Of a stretch of DNA of 64,000 nt, positions 1 through 9,198 are shown one piece after another (the stretch's first letter is position 1; the number at the start of each line of letters is the position of its first letter). The stretch is from Fluviispira multicolorata (lineage in GTDB: Bacteria > Bdellovibrionota_B > Oligoflexia > Silvanigrellales > Silvanigrellaceae). Location: contig NZ_WFLN01000006.1 of assembly GCF_009208585.1 (NCBI RefSeq), forward strand, positions 186,001 through 250,000. Reading direction: 5' to 3'. Made by a program: the position numbers and the translations under genes. Under the pieces are notes generated by a model, which was given only the letters and a program-made list of their open reading frames with translations, was not told where the DNA came from and did not search any database.

Positions 1-1608
1 ATGTGGCTTCCTGCAATATTAATTGTTGGACTTATGCTTATGTTCCTTCGCAATATGCAAGGAGCTGGTGGTAAAGCAATGTCCTTCGGTAAAAGCAGAG
101 CAAAGCTTCAATCTGAAGGTGCAAATAAAGTAACGTTTAAAGACGTTGCTGGCATTGAAGAAGTCAAACAAGAATGCTCCGAAATCGTAGCATTTCTTAA
201 AGACCACAAAAAATTCCAAGAAATTGGTGCTCGAATTCCTAAAGGCGTTCTTATGATGGGCGCTCCTGGTACAGGAAAAACCTTGCTCGCACGCGCTATT
301 GCAGGCGAAGCCGGAGTTCCTTTCTTTACTATTTCAGGCTCTGATTTTGTTGAAATGTTTGTTGGTGTTGGTGCATCACGTGTGCGTGATTTATTTGAAA
401 ATGCCAAGAAAAATTCTCCTTGTATTATTTTCATCGACGAAATCGATGCCGTTGGTAGACACCGTGGTGCAGGCGTTGGTGGTGGACATGATGAAAGAGA
501 ACAAACTCTGAACCAATTATTGGTTGAAATGGATGGCTTTGAAGCCAACGATGCCGTCATCGTTATTGCTGCTACAAACCGCCCTGATGTTCTTGACCCC
601 GCACTTTTAAGACCTGGACGTTTTGACAGACGGGTAATGGTTGGCCTTCCTGATGTACGCGGCCGTAAAGAAATTCTAGGCGTACACATGAAAAAAATTA
701 AGCACGCTGAAGATATCAACGTTGAACGCATTGCACTTGGTACCCCAGGTTTTTCAGGAGCTGATCTTGAAAATCTTTGTAACGAAGCAGCACTTATGGC
801 AGCTCGCAATGGCATGAAACGTGTTATTGAAAAAGACTTCGAATCTGCAAAAGATAAAATATTAATGGGACCAGAGCGCAGAAGTGCGGTTCTTCCTAAA
901 GAAACTATTCGTGTTACAGCGTATCACGAAGCAGGCCATGCTTTGGTTTCTCACTTCTTAAAGTCACGTGATAATGTTCATAAAATTACTGTTATTCCAC
1001 GTGGTCAAGCGCTTGGGGTGACTGCATATCTTCCAAAAGAAGATGTTTATGGCTACTCTAAAGAAGACCTCTTGACGACTATAGCTTATGCAATGGGCGG
1101 ACGTGCTGCAGAAGAAATTAAATTCTCTCAGTTTACCACAGGTGCTTCAAATGACATTCAAAAAGCCACAGACCTCGCACGTCGCATGGTTTGTCAATTT
1201 GGTATGAGCCGCCTTGGGCCTATAAACTTCGGACAGAAAAGTGAAAATCCATTTTTAGGAAGGGACTGGGGAGAGTCACGTAATTACTCTGAAACTCTTG
1301 CTCATGAAATCGACATGGAAGTTTCAAAGATTATCAACACTCAATACGAATTGGCAAAACAAATTCTTGTTGAACACATGGATGTTTTTGAAAAGGTTTC
1401 AAGCATTTTACTCGAAGTTGAAACTCTCGACAGCGAAGAATTCCTAGAAATAATTAATAACAATGCGAATTCTGAGAAAATCAAAGAAATTCAAATTAAA
1501 AAGACTTTGAGTGGCAATGTAGAGGGTGCTGATGGAGCAGGTTCAAAACTTGATACAGCAAATGAAAACAATCTCAATCCATTAAATACAACACCTACGC
1601 CTGCTTAA
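1..1608 (+). CDS. ftsH: ATP-dependent zinc metalloprotease FtsH (5' end outside window)
   Basis: Membrane-bound AAA+ protease that degrades misfolded membrane proteins and regulatory proteins at the cytoplasmic face. The visible 535 residues begin inside the second transmembrane helix (residues 2-17), so the first helix and periplasmic domain lie upstream of the window. The AAA module shows Walker A GAPGTGKT (87-94), Walker B IIFIDE (142-147) and the second region of homology ending in the arginine-finger segment RPGRFDRR. The protease domain has HEAGH (309-313) and a downstream Asp in the [12 protein letters not shown] segment as third zinc ligand. The C-terminal tail is low-complexity, rich in Asn and Thr. 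A strong terminator follows directly. Identification is secure. The first in-frame ATG at base 1 is only an internal Met. Confidence 0.97.
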   Translation: MWLPAILIVGLMLMFLRNMQGAGGKAMSFGKSRAKLQSEGANKVTFKDVAGIEEVKQECSEIVAFLKDHKKFQEIGARIPKGVLMMGAPGTGKTLLARAIAGEAGVPFFTISGSDFVEMFVGVGASRVRDLFENAKKNSPCIIFIDEIDAVGRHRGAGVGGGHDEREQTLNQLLVEMDGFEANDAVIVIAATNRPDVLDPALLRPGRFDRRVMVGLPDVRGRKEILGVHMKKIKHAEDINVERIALGTPGFSGADLENLCNEAALMAARNGMKRVIEKDFESAKDKILMGPERRSAVLPKETIRVTAYHEAGHALVSHFLKSRDNVHKITVIPRGQALGVTAYLPKEDVYGYSKEDLLTTIAYAMGGRAAEEIKFSQFTTGASNDIQKATDLARRMVCQFGMSRLGPINFGQKSENPFLGRDWGESRNYSETLAHEIDMEVSKIINTQYELAKQILVEHMDVFEKVSSILLEVETLDSEEFLEIINNNANSEKIKEIQIKKTLSGNVEGADGAGSKLDTANENNLNPLNTTPTPA

Positions 1609-1630
1609 TTTTTATTGTATCTTCGTAAAT

Positions 1631-1682
1631 AAATCCATCCAAAATATTTCATTTTTGGGTGGATTTGTTTTAAAATTTTTTC
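1631..1682 (+). terminator. Rho-independent terminator of ftsH
   Basis: A hairpin starts 23 bases after the ftsH stop. AAATCCATCC (1631-1640) pairs with GGGTGGATTT (1657-1666) with one G-T pair, and an inner AAAAT/ATTTT extends the stem. A T-rich tract follows (1667-1682). This fits a classical intrinsic terminator. Confidence 0.8.
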
Positions 1683-1744
1683 AATTAAAAATCCTAATTT
1701 ATTAAGGCATATTAATCCTCCTTAAAAATTAAACTCTACAACGA

Positions 1745-2983
1745 CTACAAAAAAATTGATGATTTTCTTATAAAATTCGAAGCATATTTTCTTATAAAAT
1801 AAGACTCCAAATTCCATTTTTTATTAATTGGGAAAAAATATCCTTTCTCAAAAACAAAATTTATAAATTCAATTAATTCGTTTTTATTATTAACACTCCC
1901 ATACCATCCATAACCATATTTTACTTTATCATTAATTCTAGTACTTTTTAAATTAGCAATATTTTTAGGTAAAAAATATGAAATTGGAAAACAATTTTCC
2001 AAAATATCTGCAAATGGATTATATGCTTCCGTGTTATGATGTATTCTCGTATTAGGTAAAGCGTTTCCTTTAGTCAGTCTTTTACTTAATTTTTCTATTA
2101 TAGTTTGAATTCTTGGTGTTATATTTCCTTGATGAGGATGCTCATTAAGTGGAAAATTGGGTTGATTAATTTTTTGATGCATTTCATTATTATTTCTATA
2201 ACGAAAAAATGATGGAGATGATAAATTTGATGTTCCAATACAATTTAGTCTTTTTTCCATTGGAATATCTTTTAAACTATAATCACTAAAAAGCGGACAA
2301 ATATTAAATAAATCGTAATCGCCGGTAATATAGTTTTTATTATTATTTGAGACCAAATAAGCCATGACAAAAAGCTGTTCAAAATTTTTATCTATACTTT
2401 CAGAAATAAATACTCTATATTTTTTCATTAATGAATTATTTAAAATACACTCTAATTTAAAATAAAAACATTTATTCCTACTACTTTTTGATACACTACA
2501 AATAAAGTAGCGGTTGCCAAATTTATCTGCCCTCAAAAATTTTTCCGTAATAGAGTTTCCTCGAGCTCTCAAATTTTTAAGTTGTTTAATCAAATCTTGT
2601 TCACTCATAATAAGAGGTGACATTGTGGCATATTTTTCTTTAATTGCATTATTATTTTCCTCAGAACCTTTTTTGGCTCCAATCTCATCAAACCATACTT
2701 TGCTATACTTTCCTTCAAAAGGAACAAGGCCAGCATGAAGTCCCCAATCTGAAGTTTTTCCTTTAATATGAAAGTTTTTAGATGGGTATCCTTGCTCAAG
2801 CCAAGGACGAGCATAAGCTCCAGTAGAACGAAACATAATAATTACATTTTCATTTAGAGCTATATCTAAAATTCCAGATATATCACGTATTAAAATTCCA
2901 CATTCAATGGAAAGCTGTGGAAACTGAGATAGAGATAATTGGCTAAATTTTGGCATAAATACTGATTTATTATTTAAATTCAT
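1745..2983 (-). CDS. EF/CyaA/ExoY-family nucleotidyl cyclase toxin homologue
   Basis: Probable host-activated adenylate or guanylate cyclase effector, 412 residues, close in size to the stand-alone toxin ExoY. The catalytic signature of the anthrax edema factor/CyaA family is readable with exact spacing. R52, K69 and K76 sit in a segment containing GKTSDWGLHAG, matching CyaA R41, K58 and K65. GDYDLF supplies D222 and D224, matching D188 and D190. HHNTEAYNPF supplies H316, E319 and N322, matching H298, E301 and N304. No signal peptide, RTX repeats or anthrax-type receptor-binding domain is visible, so delivery would need a specialised secretion system or be intracellular. The start has AAGGA 7 nt upstream. 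The gene is isolated and opposite in strand to its neighbours, consistent with acquisition. The family call is firm; nucleotide specificity and cofactor are unknown. Confidence 0.88.
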   Translation of the reverse strand: MNLNNKSVFMPKFSQLSLSQFPQLSIECGILIRDISGILDIALNENVIIMFRSTGAYARPWLEQGYPSKNFHIKGKTSDWGLHAGLVPFEGKYSKVWFDEIGAKKGSEENNNAIKEKYATMSPLIMSEQDLIKQLKNLRARGNSITEKFLRADKFGNRYFICSVSKSSRNKCFYFKLECILNNSLMKKYRVFISESIDKNFEQLFVMAYLVSNNNKNYITGDYDLFNICPLFSDYSLKDIPMEKRLNCIGTSNLSSPSFFRYRNNNEMHQKINQPNFPLNEHPHQGNITPRIQTIIEKLSKRLTKGNALPNTRIHHNTEAYNPFADILENCFPISYFLPKNIANLKSTRINDKVKYGYGWYGSVNNKNELIEFINFVFEKGYFFPINKKWNLESYFIRKYASNFIRKSSIFL

Positions 2984-3113
2984 AAGAAATCCTTAACTCA
3001 TATAAAGATATAATTATCTAAAAATATTAAAATTTAAAAATAATTACTTTAATTATCAAATTCATTATAAAAAAGTCAAGACTGCTTTCAAATAGAAATT
3101 GTAGACTCATTGA

Positions 3114-3142
3114 GATCAAAAAACATTTTCTATAATTTGATC
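3114..3142. repeat. Inverted repeat in the 350-bp gap between the divergent cyclase and membrane-protein genes
   Basis: GATCAAA (3114-3120) and TTTGATC (3136-3142) form a perfect 7-bp dyad with a 15-nt spacer, in the AT-rich divergent gap 2984-3333. It could be an operator for either gene or chance in AT-rich DNA. I see no clear promoter or other gene in the gap. Confidence 0.3.
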
Positions 3143-3333
3143 ACAGAAAAAATAGAAATATGTTAAGTCATAGGCTTAGAGAGAAAATATCTCTTATATT
3201 GTTATTACAGTTTTGCCAGAAATAGTTTAATATAAAGCTATGAGTTGATTTATATTTTTATTCATTGGTTGCGCATGAATAGAAAATTAAAGAACTTAAA
3301 AACGATTCAAAAAAATGAGTAATTGAGCTGCAC

Positions 3334-4956
3334 ATGAAAAAAAATTCAAACATCATTCTTTTGTTATTTACAAGCATGCTAACAATAATATTGATAATTA
3401 CTTGTTTTGTTTTTTACTTATACCAAATAGTACAAAATAATACTCCTCAACTTTCAGATCTTGCAAAAAAATCTGGAAAGCCTGCGTTTGCAATAACTTA
3501 TAATTACCCAAAGAGCTTTAATCAGCAGCTTTATCATTTCTCAAAAAATATGGGTCTAGTAGAAACAAACTCAAAACAAACTCTCCCTCCAACAAGTAAC
3601 GTTGGTTCCACTGGATTTTTCATTTTAGATATTAAACCACAAAATAGTAAAAGAATGATAAAAAAGCTCGATGAGGTATTAAGTGATTTTCTAAACTTTA
3701 TTGATGAAGAAACCACTGAAGAACATGAATTTTTTGATCCTAGAAATTATGGTTACATACCAGAAGAAAGCAAGTTTTTTCCTACGCAAGATTCCCAAAA
3801 TTTAATAGCCAATGAACTCGAACTTTCCCAAAATGAAGAAAGTCCTTTTTCAAAACCTCTTTCATTTTTAATAGAAGAGTTGTGGAATGGACAAACATTT
3901 CTATTTGGTGGAGCAACACAACTCCAACTCTCAACCAAAAACATCGTTTTATTATCTCTTGCACCGTATTTAAAAAAGGATGGCTCGCTATCTCCCAATT
4001 CATTTGAAGAAATATTTGTTAAAAGCATACCAAAAAATTTAGAGAATTATTTAAAAAAACATTCTTTAAATATCTCATTTAATACACTTAAAAAGGATGA
4101 TCTTAAAGATATTAAACATTCTCAATTAACTCTATCTGTCACCGATCCTTCAGAGTTTTTAAATTCAATCTGTTCAATAAAAATCAACCCATGGGATTAC
4201 TGTGGAAGGTTCTCCCTACAAAGAGACAAATTTAGAAAGAATTTTGAAGCAATTTTATCTTTATTAAGCAATGATTTTAAATTAAATTTGAATATATATT
4301 GGACTTTAAAAGGCAAAACATTAATTTATTCTAATCAATTATCTTATATAGAAAATCTAACATCTTTAAATGTAAAAGAAGAAGCGAATAATATTATTAC
4401 ATCTGTCTCTGCTTCAGGAAATGATTTTTTATTACCATCTGACTCTCCAAAAACTTTTACGAGTTTTTCTATATTATTTGACATGATTAAAATCCAGAAC
4501 GAATTGATTGATTTTTCAGAAAGAATCAGACAAAATTCAAATATATTATCTGATTATTTTTCATCACCAGCTGGTGAAGTTTATTTTTCAGATTTCGAAA
4601 ATAAAGTTAATAAGCTTACAGGGTATTCAGAAAAAGCATCTATAACCTTAGACACAGATGGCAATAAAATAATTCCTGAATTAAGACTTTTCTCTCCCAC
4701 TGGAGATTTATTTCAAAAGAATGGTAAAGAATTAAGTCCAGAAGTTATAGGTTCTATAAGATCTTTTATTACAAAAACAATTTCCCTAGGAAATTACTTA
4801 CAACCCAAAGAACTATTACCATTGCCAGGGCCATTCATTCAAAAAAATGGAAAATGGATTATTATCAGTTCTGAAATATTGGCAAAATTAATTCCAAGCT
4901 ATTTAGAGCACAAAAATCCGTATATAGACAAATATTATGACCCAACAAATTTATGA
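3334..4956 (+). CDS. Unknown membrane-anchored exported protein
   Basis: I do not recognise this 540-residue protein. It has an N-terminal signal-anchor (about residues 7-30: lysines, then a hydrophobic run rich in Leu, Ile and Thr) and a long, mostly polar remainder with few Cys, so most of it probably lies in the periplasm. No enzyme motif is evident. The Shine-Dalgarno sequence before the ATG is poor (a GAG about 10 nt upstream). It ends 15 nt before the metallo-hydrolase gene, and rsmI follows, so the three probably form one transcription unit. Low complexity is limited and base composition matches the surroundings. It is probably lineage-specific. Confidence 0.8.
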   Translation: MKKNSNIILLLFTSMLTIILIITCFVFYLYQIVQNNTPQLSDLAKKSGKPAFAITYNYPKSFNQQLYHFSKNMGLVETNSKQTLPPTSNVGSTGFFILDIKPQNSKRMIKKLDEVLSDFLNFIDEETTEEHEFFDPRNYGYIPEESKFFPTQDSQNLIANELELSQNEESPFSKPLSFLIEELWNGQTFLFGGATQLQLSTKNIVLLSLAPYLKKDGSLSPNSFEEIFVKSIPKNLENYLKKHSLNISFNTLKKDDLKDIKHSQLTLSVTDPSEFLNSICSIKINPWDYCGRFSLQRDKFRKNFEAILSLLSNDFKLNLNIYWTLKGKTLIYSNQLSYIENLTSLNVKEEANNIITSVSASGNDFLLPSDSPKTFTSFSILFDMIKIQNELIDFSERIRQNSNILSDYFSSPAGEVYFSDFENKVNKLTGYSEKASITLDTDGNKIIPELRLFSPTGDLFQKNGKELSPEVIGSIRSFITKTISLGNYLQPKELLPLPGPFIQKNGKWIIISSEILAKLIPSYLEHKNPYIDKYYDPTNL

Positions 4957-4971
4957 TATTGGAGCTCGTTC

Positions 4972-5814
4972 ATGAAAGTTATTCCTATTGAAGGCAACAC
5001 GCAAAAATTAGATGGTGGAGCCATGTTTGGAAATGCCCCCAAAACTATGTGGGAATCTTGGGTAGAATGTGATAAAGAAAATAGAATTAATTTATCTTGC
5101 AGAAGCCTTTTAATACAAAATAAGCAGGGGAAAAATATTCTATTTGAAGCCGGAGTCGGAGCCTTCTTTGAACCAAAATTAAAGGATCGATTTGGTGTTG
5201 TTGAAAAAGAACATGTTCTTCTAAATAATTTACAAAAAAATAATATTCCTCATGAAAAAATAGATGCCGTTGTTCTTTCTCATTTACACTTTGATCATGC
5301 AGGCGGATTACTTTCAGCATATAACGAAGGAGAAACTCGACTTTTATTTCCAAATGCTAAATTTTATGTAGGAAAAGAGCATTGGCAACGAGCTATCAAT
5401 CCTCATCCCCGCGACAAAGCTTCTTTTATTCCCATTTTAAACAATCTTCTTGAAAAATCAGGTCGCTTGGTTTTAATTGAGGAAGATGGAAAAAGTGATC
5501 TTGCTCCTTTTGTTACATTTCGATTTTCCAATGGTCACACTCCTGGGCTTATGCTTGCAGAAATACATCTAGAGAATTATTTACTTGTTTTTGCAAGTGA
5601 TCTCATTCCTGGTTTTGCTTGGATGCACATACCCATATCAATGGGATATGATCGATACCCTGAGCTTGTCATCGATGAAAAAAAGAAATTTTTAGATGAT
5701 CTCTATACTAAAAATGCAAAATTATTTTTTACCCATGATACGAAACATCCTTTTGCTTCAATTAAACGAGATGAAAAAGGAAAATACAGTGCTGAAGTTT
5801 TTGAATTTAATTAA
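4972..5814 (+). CDS. Metallo-beta-lactamase-fold hydrolase, YtnP-like
   Basis: A 280-residue metallo-beta-lactamase-superfamily hydrolase, most like the YtnP/AHL-lactonase branch. The zinc signature HLHFDH is at residues 104-109, followed by a NGHTPG segment and a distal THDTKHP that can supply the remaining His/Asp ligands. The N-terminal segment LDGGAMFG is typical of YtnP-type proteins, some of which degrade quorum-sensing lactones. No signal peptide, so cytoplasmic. GGAG lies 7 nt before the ATG. It sits between the unknown exported protein (15 nt gap) and rsmI (8 nt gap), suggesting co-transcription. The actual substrate cannot be read from the sequence, and a housekeeping role is equally possible. 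Confidence 0.82.
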   Translation: MKVIPIEGNTQKLDGGAMFGNAPKTMWESWVECDKENRINLSCRSLLIQNKQGKNILFEAGVGAFFEPKLKDRFGVVEKEHVLLNNLQKNNIPHEKIDAVVLSHLHFDHAGGLLSAYNEGETRLLFPNAKFYVGKEHWQRAINPHPRDKASFIPILNNLLEKSGRLVLIEEDGKSDLAPFVTFRFSNGHTPGLMLAEIHLENYLLVFASDLIPGFAWMHIPISMGYDRYPELVIDEKKKFLDDLYTKNAKLFFTHDTKHPFASIKRDEKGKYSAEVFEFN

Positions 5815-5822
5815 GGAAAATA

Positions 5823-6680
5823 ATGTCTGAAGCCGTTCTTTATATAGTTTCTACCCCAATTGGTACTTTAGGAGATCTTTCTCCACGCGCACAAAACATT
5901 CTCTCAAGTGTTGACTTTATAGCCTGTGAAGACACACGTCATACAAGTAAATTATTGAATAATTTTGGTATAAAATCTCAACTTGAAAGCTTACATGTCC
6001 ATAATGAAAAAGATAAAACAGATTATCTAATAAATAAAATTTTAAATTCAACTCATAAAAGTGCTGCAGTTGTATCCGATGCGGGAACCCCATGTATTTC
6101 AGATCCTGGCAGTTACTTTATTAGAGCTGCTCATAAAAATGGGATTCGTATATTAAGCATTCCTGGACCGAGCAGTATGACTTCTGCGCTTGCTGCAAGT
6201 GGATTTATTCAACCAAGAAGTCTTTTTTCTGGTTTTCTAGGGCGCAATAAAAAAGATCAAATAAAAGAATTTGCTAAATGGAAGTCTATTTCACCCTGTA
6301 TAGCTATTTTTTTTGAAAGCCCTAAAAGAATTATTGACACATTAAATAATTTAAAAAATTATTTTATTGATAGCCCCATACAAGTATGCATTTCAAGAGA
6401 AATTTCTAAAAAATTTGAAGAACATATTATTGGAAATATCAATGATTCATTAGAAAAAATAAAAAATAAAATTGAAGTTCAAGGAGAATTCGTTGTCACT
6501 GTAAATATCGAAGAAATTAAAAATGAGAATCTCATACGAACTCCTGAAGAAGCTGCAATAGAAGTTCAAGAATGGGTTAAACTGGGTAAACAAGCAAAGC
6601 AAGCAAGCAAAGAAATTGCAGAAAAGTATGAATTAAATTCTAAAGAAATCTACAATACTTTTTTAAAACTTAAGCAATAA
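5823..6680 (+). CDS. rsmI: 16S rRNA (cytidine1402-2'-O)-methyltransferase RsmI
   Basis: Methylates the ribose of C1402 in the ribosomal P site using S-adenosylmethionine. The 285-residue length fits the family. Diagnostic segments of the tetrapyrrole-methylase-like fold are present: STPIGTLGDLSPRA near residue 10, CEDTRHTSKLL near 39, VSDAGTPCISDPG near 88 and PGPSSMTSALAASG near 118. The C-terminal helical region is Lys- and Glu-rich. TTAAGGA lies 6 nt upstream of the ATG. It is the last gene of the short run starting at 3334. Identification is secure. Confidence 0.95.
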   Translation: MSEAVLYIVSTPIGTLGDLSPRAQNILSSVDFIACEDTRHTSKLLNNFGIKSQLESLHVHNEKDKTDYLINKILNSTHKSAAVVSDAGTPCISDPGSYFIRAAHKNGIRILSIPGPSSMTSALAASGFIQPRSLFSGFLGRNKKDQIKEFAKWKSISPCIAIFFESPKRIIDTLNNLKNYFIDSPIQVCISREISKKFEEHIIGNINDSLEKIKNKIEVQGEFVVTVNIEEIKNENLIRTPEEAAIEVQEWVKLGKQAKQASKEIAEKYELNSKEIYNTFLKLKQ

Positions 6681-6792
6681 TAATTATTTATAAATACATA
6701 AAAATAACAATAACTTATACTCTTGTTTAAATCTATCTTACACAAGAACAATATAGCCAAGCAAATTCAAATAGTTACCCCTCTTTACAGTT

Positions 6793-6846
6793 CTTTTACG
6801 TTTATAACCTTCACATTGCTCTAAAATTACCGTTAGAACGTAAAAG
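6793..6846 (+). promoter_or_regulatory. Long-loop perfect inverted repeat upstream of the desaturase
   Basis: CTTTTACGTT (6793-6802) and AACGTAAAAG (6837-6846) are exact reverse complements separated by 34 nt. The second arm is overlapped by the small palindrome CGTTAGAACG and followed by an AAGGAG that is not at a usable distance from any ATG. The element ends about 38 nt before the desaturase start. It could be a two-half-site operator for a lipid-responsive regulator, or a 5'-UTR stem. The arms are seen directly; the function is inferred. Confidence 0.45.
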
Positions 6847-6884
6847 GAGTGTGTAACACTTTTTTCAAAATTTTAGAGGGACTT

Positions 6885-7835
6885 ATGAAATTAAGAGAAT
6901 CTGCATCAATAACAAAATTCAATTGGAGAAATTTCATTTGGATTACTGCAGTACACATTATAGGTTTAACACTTTGCTGGTTTTATTTTACATGGCAGGC
7001 TTTAATAGTCTTTTTAGTAATGCATTACCTTACAGGTATGGTTGGTATTACCTTTGGTTTCCACCGACTTTTGAGTCACAAAGGCTTTAAAACAAATTCC
7101 TTTATTCAAAACTTTGCTGCATTTTGCGGAACCCTTGCCTGCCAAGGTGGTCCTATTTCATGGGTTGGACAGCATAGAGTTCACCATGCTTTTTCCGACA
7201 CAAAGTACGACCCACATGATATGAATTTAGGATTCTGGCACTCCCACATTGGCTTTATCTTTAATAGACGTGCCGATTTAAACGACGTTGCAGAGGTTTC
7301 ACACTATTGTCCTGACATTGCTCGAGTTAAATATTTTATGTTCCTAGAGAAAAATATGATTCTCATTCAAGTCATTGTTGGTCTTTCATTATTTGCACTT
7401 GGCGGAGTCCTAGGTGGTGCCACTGGCTTTGACTGGTACAATGCTATGAGCTTTATAATCTGGGGAGTTTTCTTAAGACTTGTCTCTGGTTACCACGTAA
7501 CATGGTTTGTAAACTCAGCAACTCACAAATGGGGAACGCGTCCACATAACACGAATGACGATTCTCGTAATAACTGGTGGGTAGGGATTCTCGCCTTTGG
7601 TGAAGGCTGGCATAACAATCACCATGCCCAACCTAGAGCGGCCCGTCACGGATGGGAATGGTGGCAATTTGACCAAACTTGGATAATGATATCAACATTA
7701 AAGACTCTTGGCTTTATTACAGATCTCAAGCTTCCTAATAGAGGCTCTAAACAAGAAATCTCACTTAAAAGTGATGATTCTACCTCTCCACATAGTTCCA
7801 CTCCAGAACTGACTTCACAACGTAAAGCAGTTTAA
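6885..7835 (+). CDS. Membrane acyl-CoA/acyl-lipid fatty-acid desaturase
   Basis: Di-iron integral membrane desaturase that introduces a double bond into saturated acyl chains, probably delta-9. The three histidine boxes of the family are present in order: HRLLSH, HRVHHA and HNNHHA, between hydrophobic helices. The ATG at 6885 is chosen because GAGGG lies 4 nt upstream and the protein then begins MKLRESAS. A GTG at 6849 is in frame but has no well-placed ribosome-binding site. The 316-residue length is normal. The C-terminus is a Ser/Thr-rich polar tail. The upstream inverted repeat suggests regulation, plausibly by temperature or membrane state. A 17-bp-arm hairpin follows the stop. Confidence 0.93.
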   Translation: MKLRESASITKFNWRNFIWITAVHIIGLTLCWFYFTWQALIVFLVMHYLTGMVGITFGFHRLLSHKGFKTNSFIQNFAAFCGTLACQGGPISWVGQHRVHHAFSDTKYDPHDMNLGFWHSHIGFIFNRRADLNDVAEVSHYCPDIARVKYFMFLEKNMILIQVIVGLSLFALGGVLGGATGFDWYNAMSFIIWGVFLRLVSGYHVTWFVNSATHKWGTRPHNTNDDSRNNWWVGILAFGEGWHNNHHAQPRAARHGWEWWQFDQTWIMISTLKTLGFITDLKLPNRGSKQEISLKSDDSTSPHSSTPELTSQRKAV

Positions 7836-7837
7836 TT

Positions 7838-7885
7838 AAACAATATTAAATCCTCTCAATTTTAATGAAGGATTTAATATTGTTT
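7838..7885. terminator. Bidirectional terminator between desaturase and dam
   Basis: Two perfect 17-nt arms, 7838-7854 and 7869-7885, with a 14-nt loop, lie exactly between the convergent genes. The second arm includes part of the stop codon of the minus-strand methylase. There is no long T tract, but the AT-rich stem and placement support bidirectional termination. Confidence 0.7.
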
Positions 7886-8795
7886 ACATTGATAGCTCTA
7901 GTTCATTACTAGAATAGTGTTTTACTTCGTTAAAATAAAATTTTCTTAAATTTGGTTCGCAAATAAAAATAAGAACCTCTTCAATTTCCCCTCTCTTTTT
8001 TCCATTGGAGTTAATGGCTCTTTTAGCAAATAACTTTCTGATCTCAAAATCTTTGTACAAGTCTAAAATAAATTTAGAATTAGAATTTGAAATAATAATG
8101 CATGCACCTCTGCGAGAAGCTCTTACGCATGAGTCATATAAACGTATTTGTTCTTGCTGATTAAATCCTATACTATTGTAGCTATTAAAAGAAGATGTTT
8201 GAGACAGAGGTTCATAAGGTGGATCACAATAAATAAAATCACCCTGACCAGACTTGTCAATTACATTTTCAAAATCTTCGTTAAATATTTCAACAGAGGA
8301 AAGTCTTTCAGACACTTTTAGAAAATTTTCTATTTCATAAAGGGTTGGGCATGCATCTCTTTTTCCAAATGGAACATTAAATTCACCCTTTAAATTTTGA
8401 CGATATAACCCATTAAAACCAGTTTTATTTAGAAAAATAGTACGTGCAATTTTCTCATAATTAGAAGAAGGAATATTCTTTCTTAATTCGTAGTAAAACT
8501 CTTCTGAATATAATTTTGCATATCTATCTAAATTTTTGATTATTTCTTTAGGATTCTCAAGAATTCCCATGTATAAATTAAACACTTCTTTATTATAATC
8601 ATTTATAATTGCTGGTATTTTTTTTGTTAAGGATAAAAAAACCGCTCCTCCTCCAATAAAAGGCTCAATATAGCGATAAAAATTAACTGGAAATATTTTG
8701 AGGAGTTGAGGTAATAAATTTGTTTTTCCACCAGCCCACTTTAATATTGGTTTTGATTTCTCTTTTAAAGAAAAGTGAAAGTTAGAATCATTCAT
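7884..8795 (-). CDS. dam: Dam-like DNA adenine methylase (D12 class)
   Basis: N6-adenine DNA methyltransferase, alpha group. Motif I, KWAGGKTNLLPQL, is near the N-terminus and the catalytic motif IV is YCDPPYEPLS, in that order, with a target-recognition region between them. I place the start at 8795 (303 residues) because GGAG lies 7 nt upstream there. A start 13 codons earlier at 8834 has no Shine-Dalgarno sequence. No restriction enzyme gene is adjacent, so this is a solitary methylase. GATC is the family's usual target, but site and role (mismatch repair, replication timing or gene control) are inferred. Its stop codon lies within the shared terminator hairpin. Confidence 0.88.
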   Translation of the reverse strand: MNDSNFHFSLKEKSKPILKWAGGKTNLLPQLLKIFPVNFYRYIEPFIGGGAVFLSLTKKIPAIINDYNKEVFNLYMGILENPKEIIKNLDRYAKLYSEEFYYELRKNIPSSNYEKIARTIFLNKTGFNGLYRQNLKGEFNVPFGKRDACPTLYEIENFLKVSERLSSVEIFNEDFENVIDKSGQGDFIYCDPPYEPLSQTSSFNSYNSIGFNQQEQIRLYDSCVRASRRGACIIISNSNSKFILDLYKDFEIRKLFAKRAINSNGKKRGEIEEVLIFICEPNLRKFYFNEVKHYSSNELELSM

Positions 8796-8958
8796 AGCCA
8801 AACTCCAAAACGGAAGCATTGAAAAAGGATTCACTAACGAATTTTATTTATTGACTCGTATAAAAGCATATATTTAGAGTATCTATGAAACAAAGTAGAA
8901 AACGAGAAGCAATTCATGCTATAGAGTTTTCTAAGAAATACTCATAAATGGAGGCTTT

Positions 8959-9198
8959 ATGACTGAAAATAATGCAACTGTATCGCATCAAAAGAACAAT
9001 GCTCTTAGAACATGTCGAGATGGCTACGATAAATACCATCACATGGTAACCCCAAAAGCTGAATATTCAGGCATTGGCTGGTTCCTTGTTACATTCGGTA
9101 TTACCATACGTCCCAAAAAAATAAAGTATATGTGCAGAAAGTGTAATGAGATCTTTGATGAGAGTTCTTCAAGTGAAGATTTAGACAGAAATACCTAA
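8959..9198 (+). CDS. Small putative zinc-ribbon protein
   Basis: A 79-residue protein with a good ribosome-binding site (GGAGG 4 nt before the ATG), so probably genuine. C19, the H27/H28 pair and the CRKC pair (C59, C62) could form a zinc site enclosing a hydrophobic strand (GWFLVTFGITI). The acidic, Ser-rich C-terminus is probably disordered. I do not recognise a named family. It lies alone between the dam gene and a long AT-rich gap. It may be a small regulatory or metal-binding protein. Confidence 0.65.
   Translation: MTENNATVSHQKNNALRTCRDGYDKYHHMVTPKAEYSGIGWFLVTFGITIRPKKIKYMCRKCNEIFDESSSSEDLDRNT

Noticed and set aside
6849..6884. In-frame GTG start for the desaturase 12 codons upstream of the ATG
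   Set aside because: The AAGGAG beside it overlaps the GTG itself, while the ATG at 6885 has GAGGG at a usable distance and gives the expected N-terminus.
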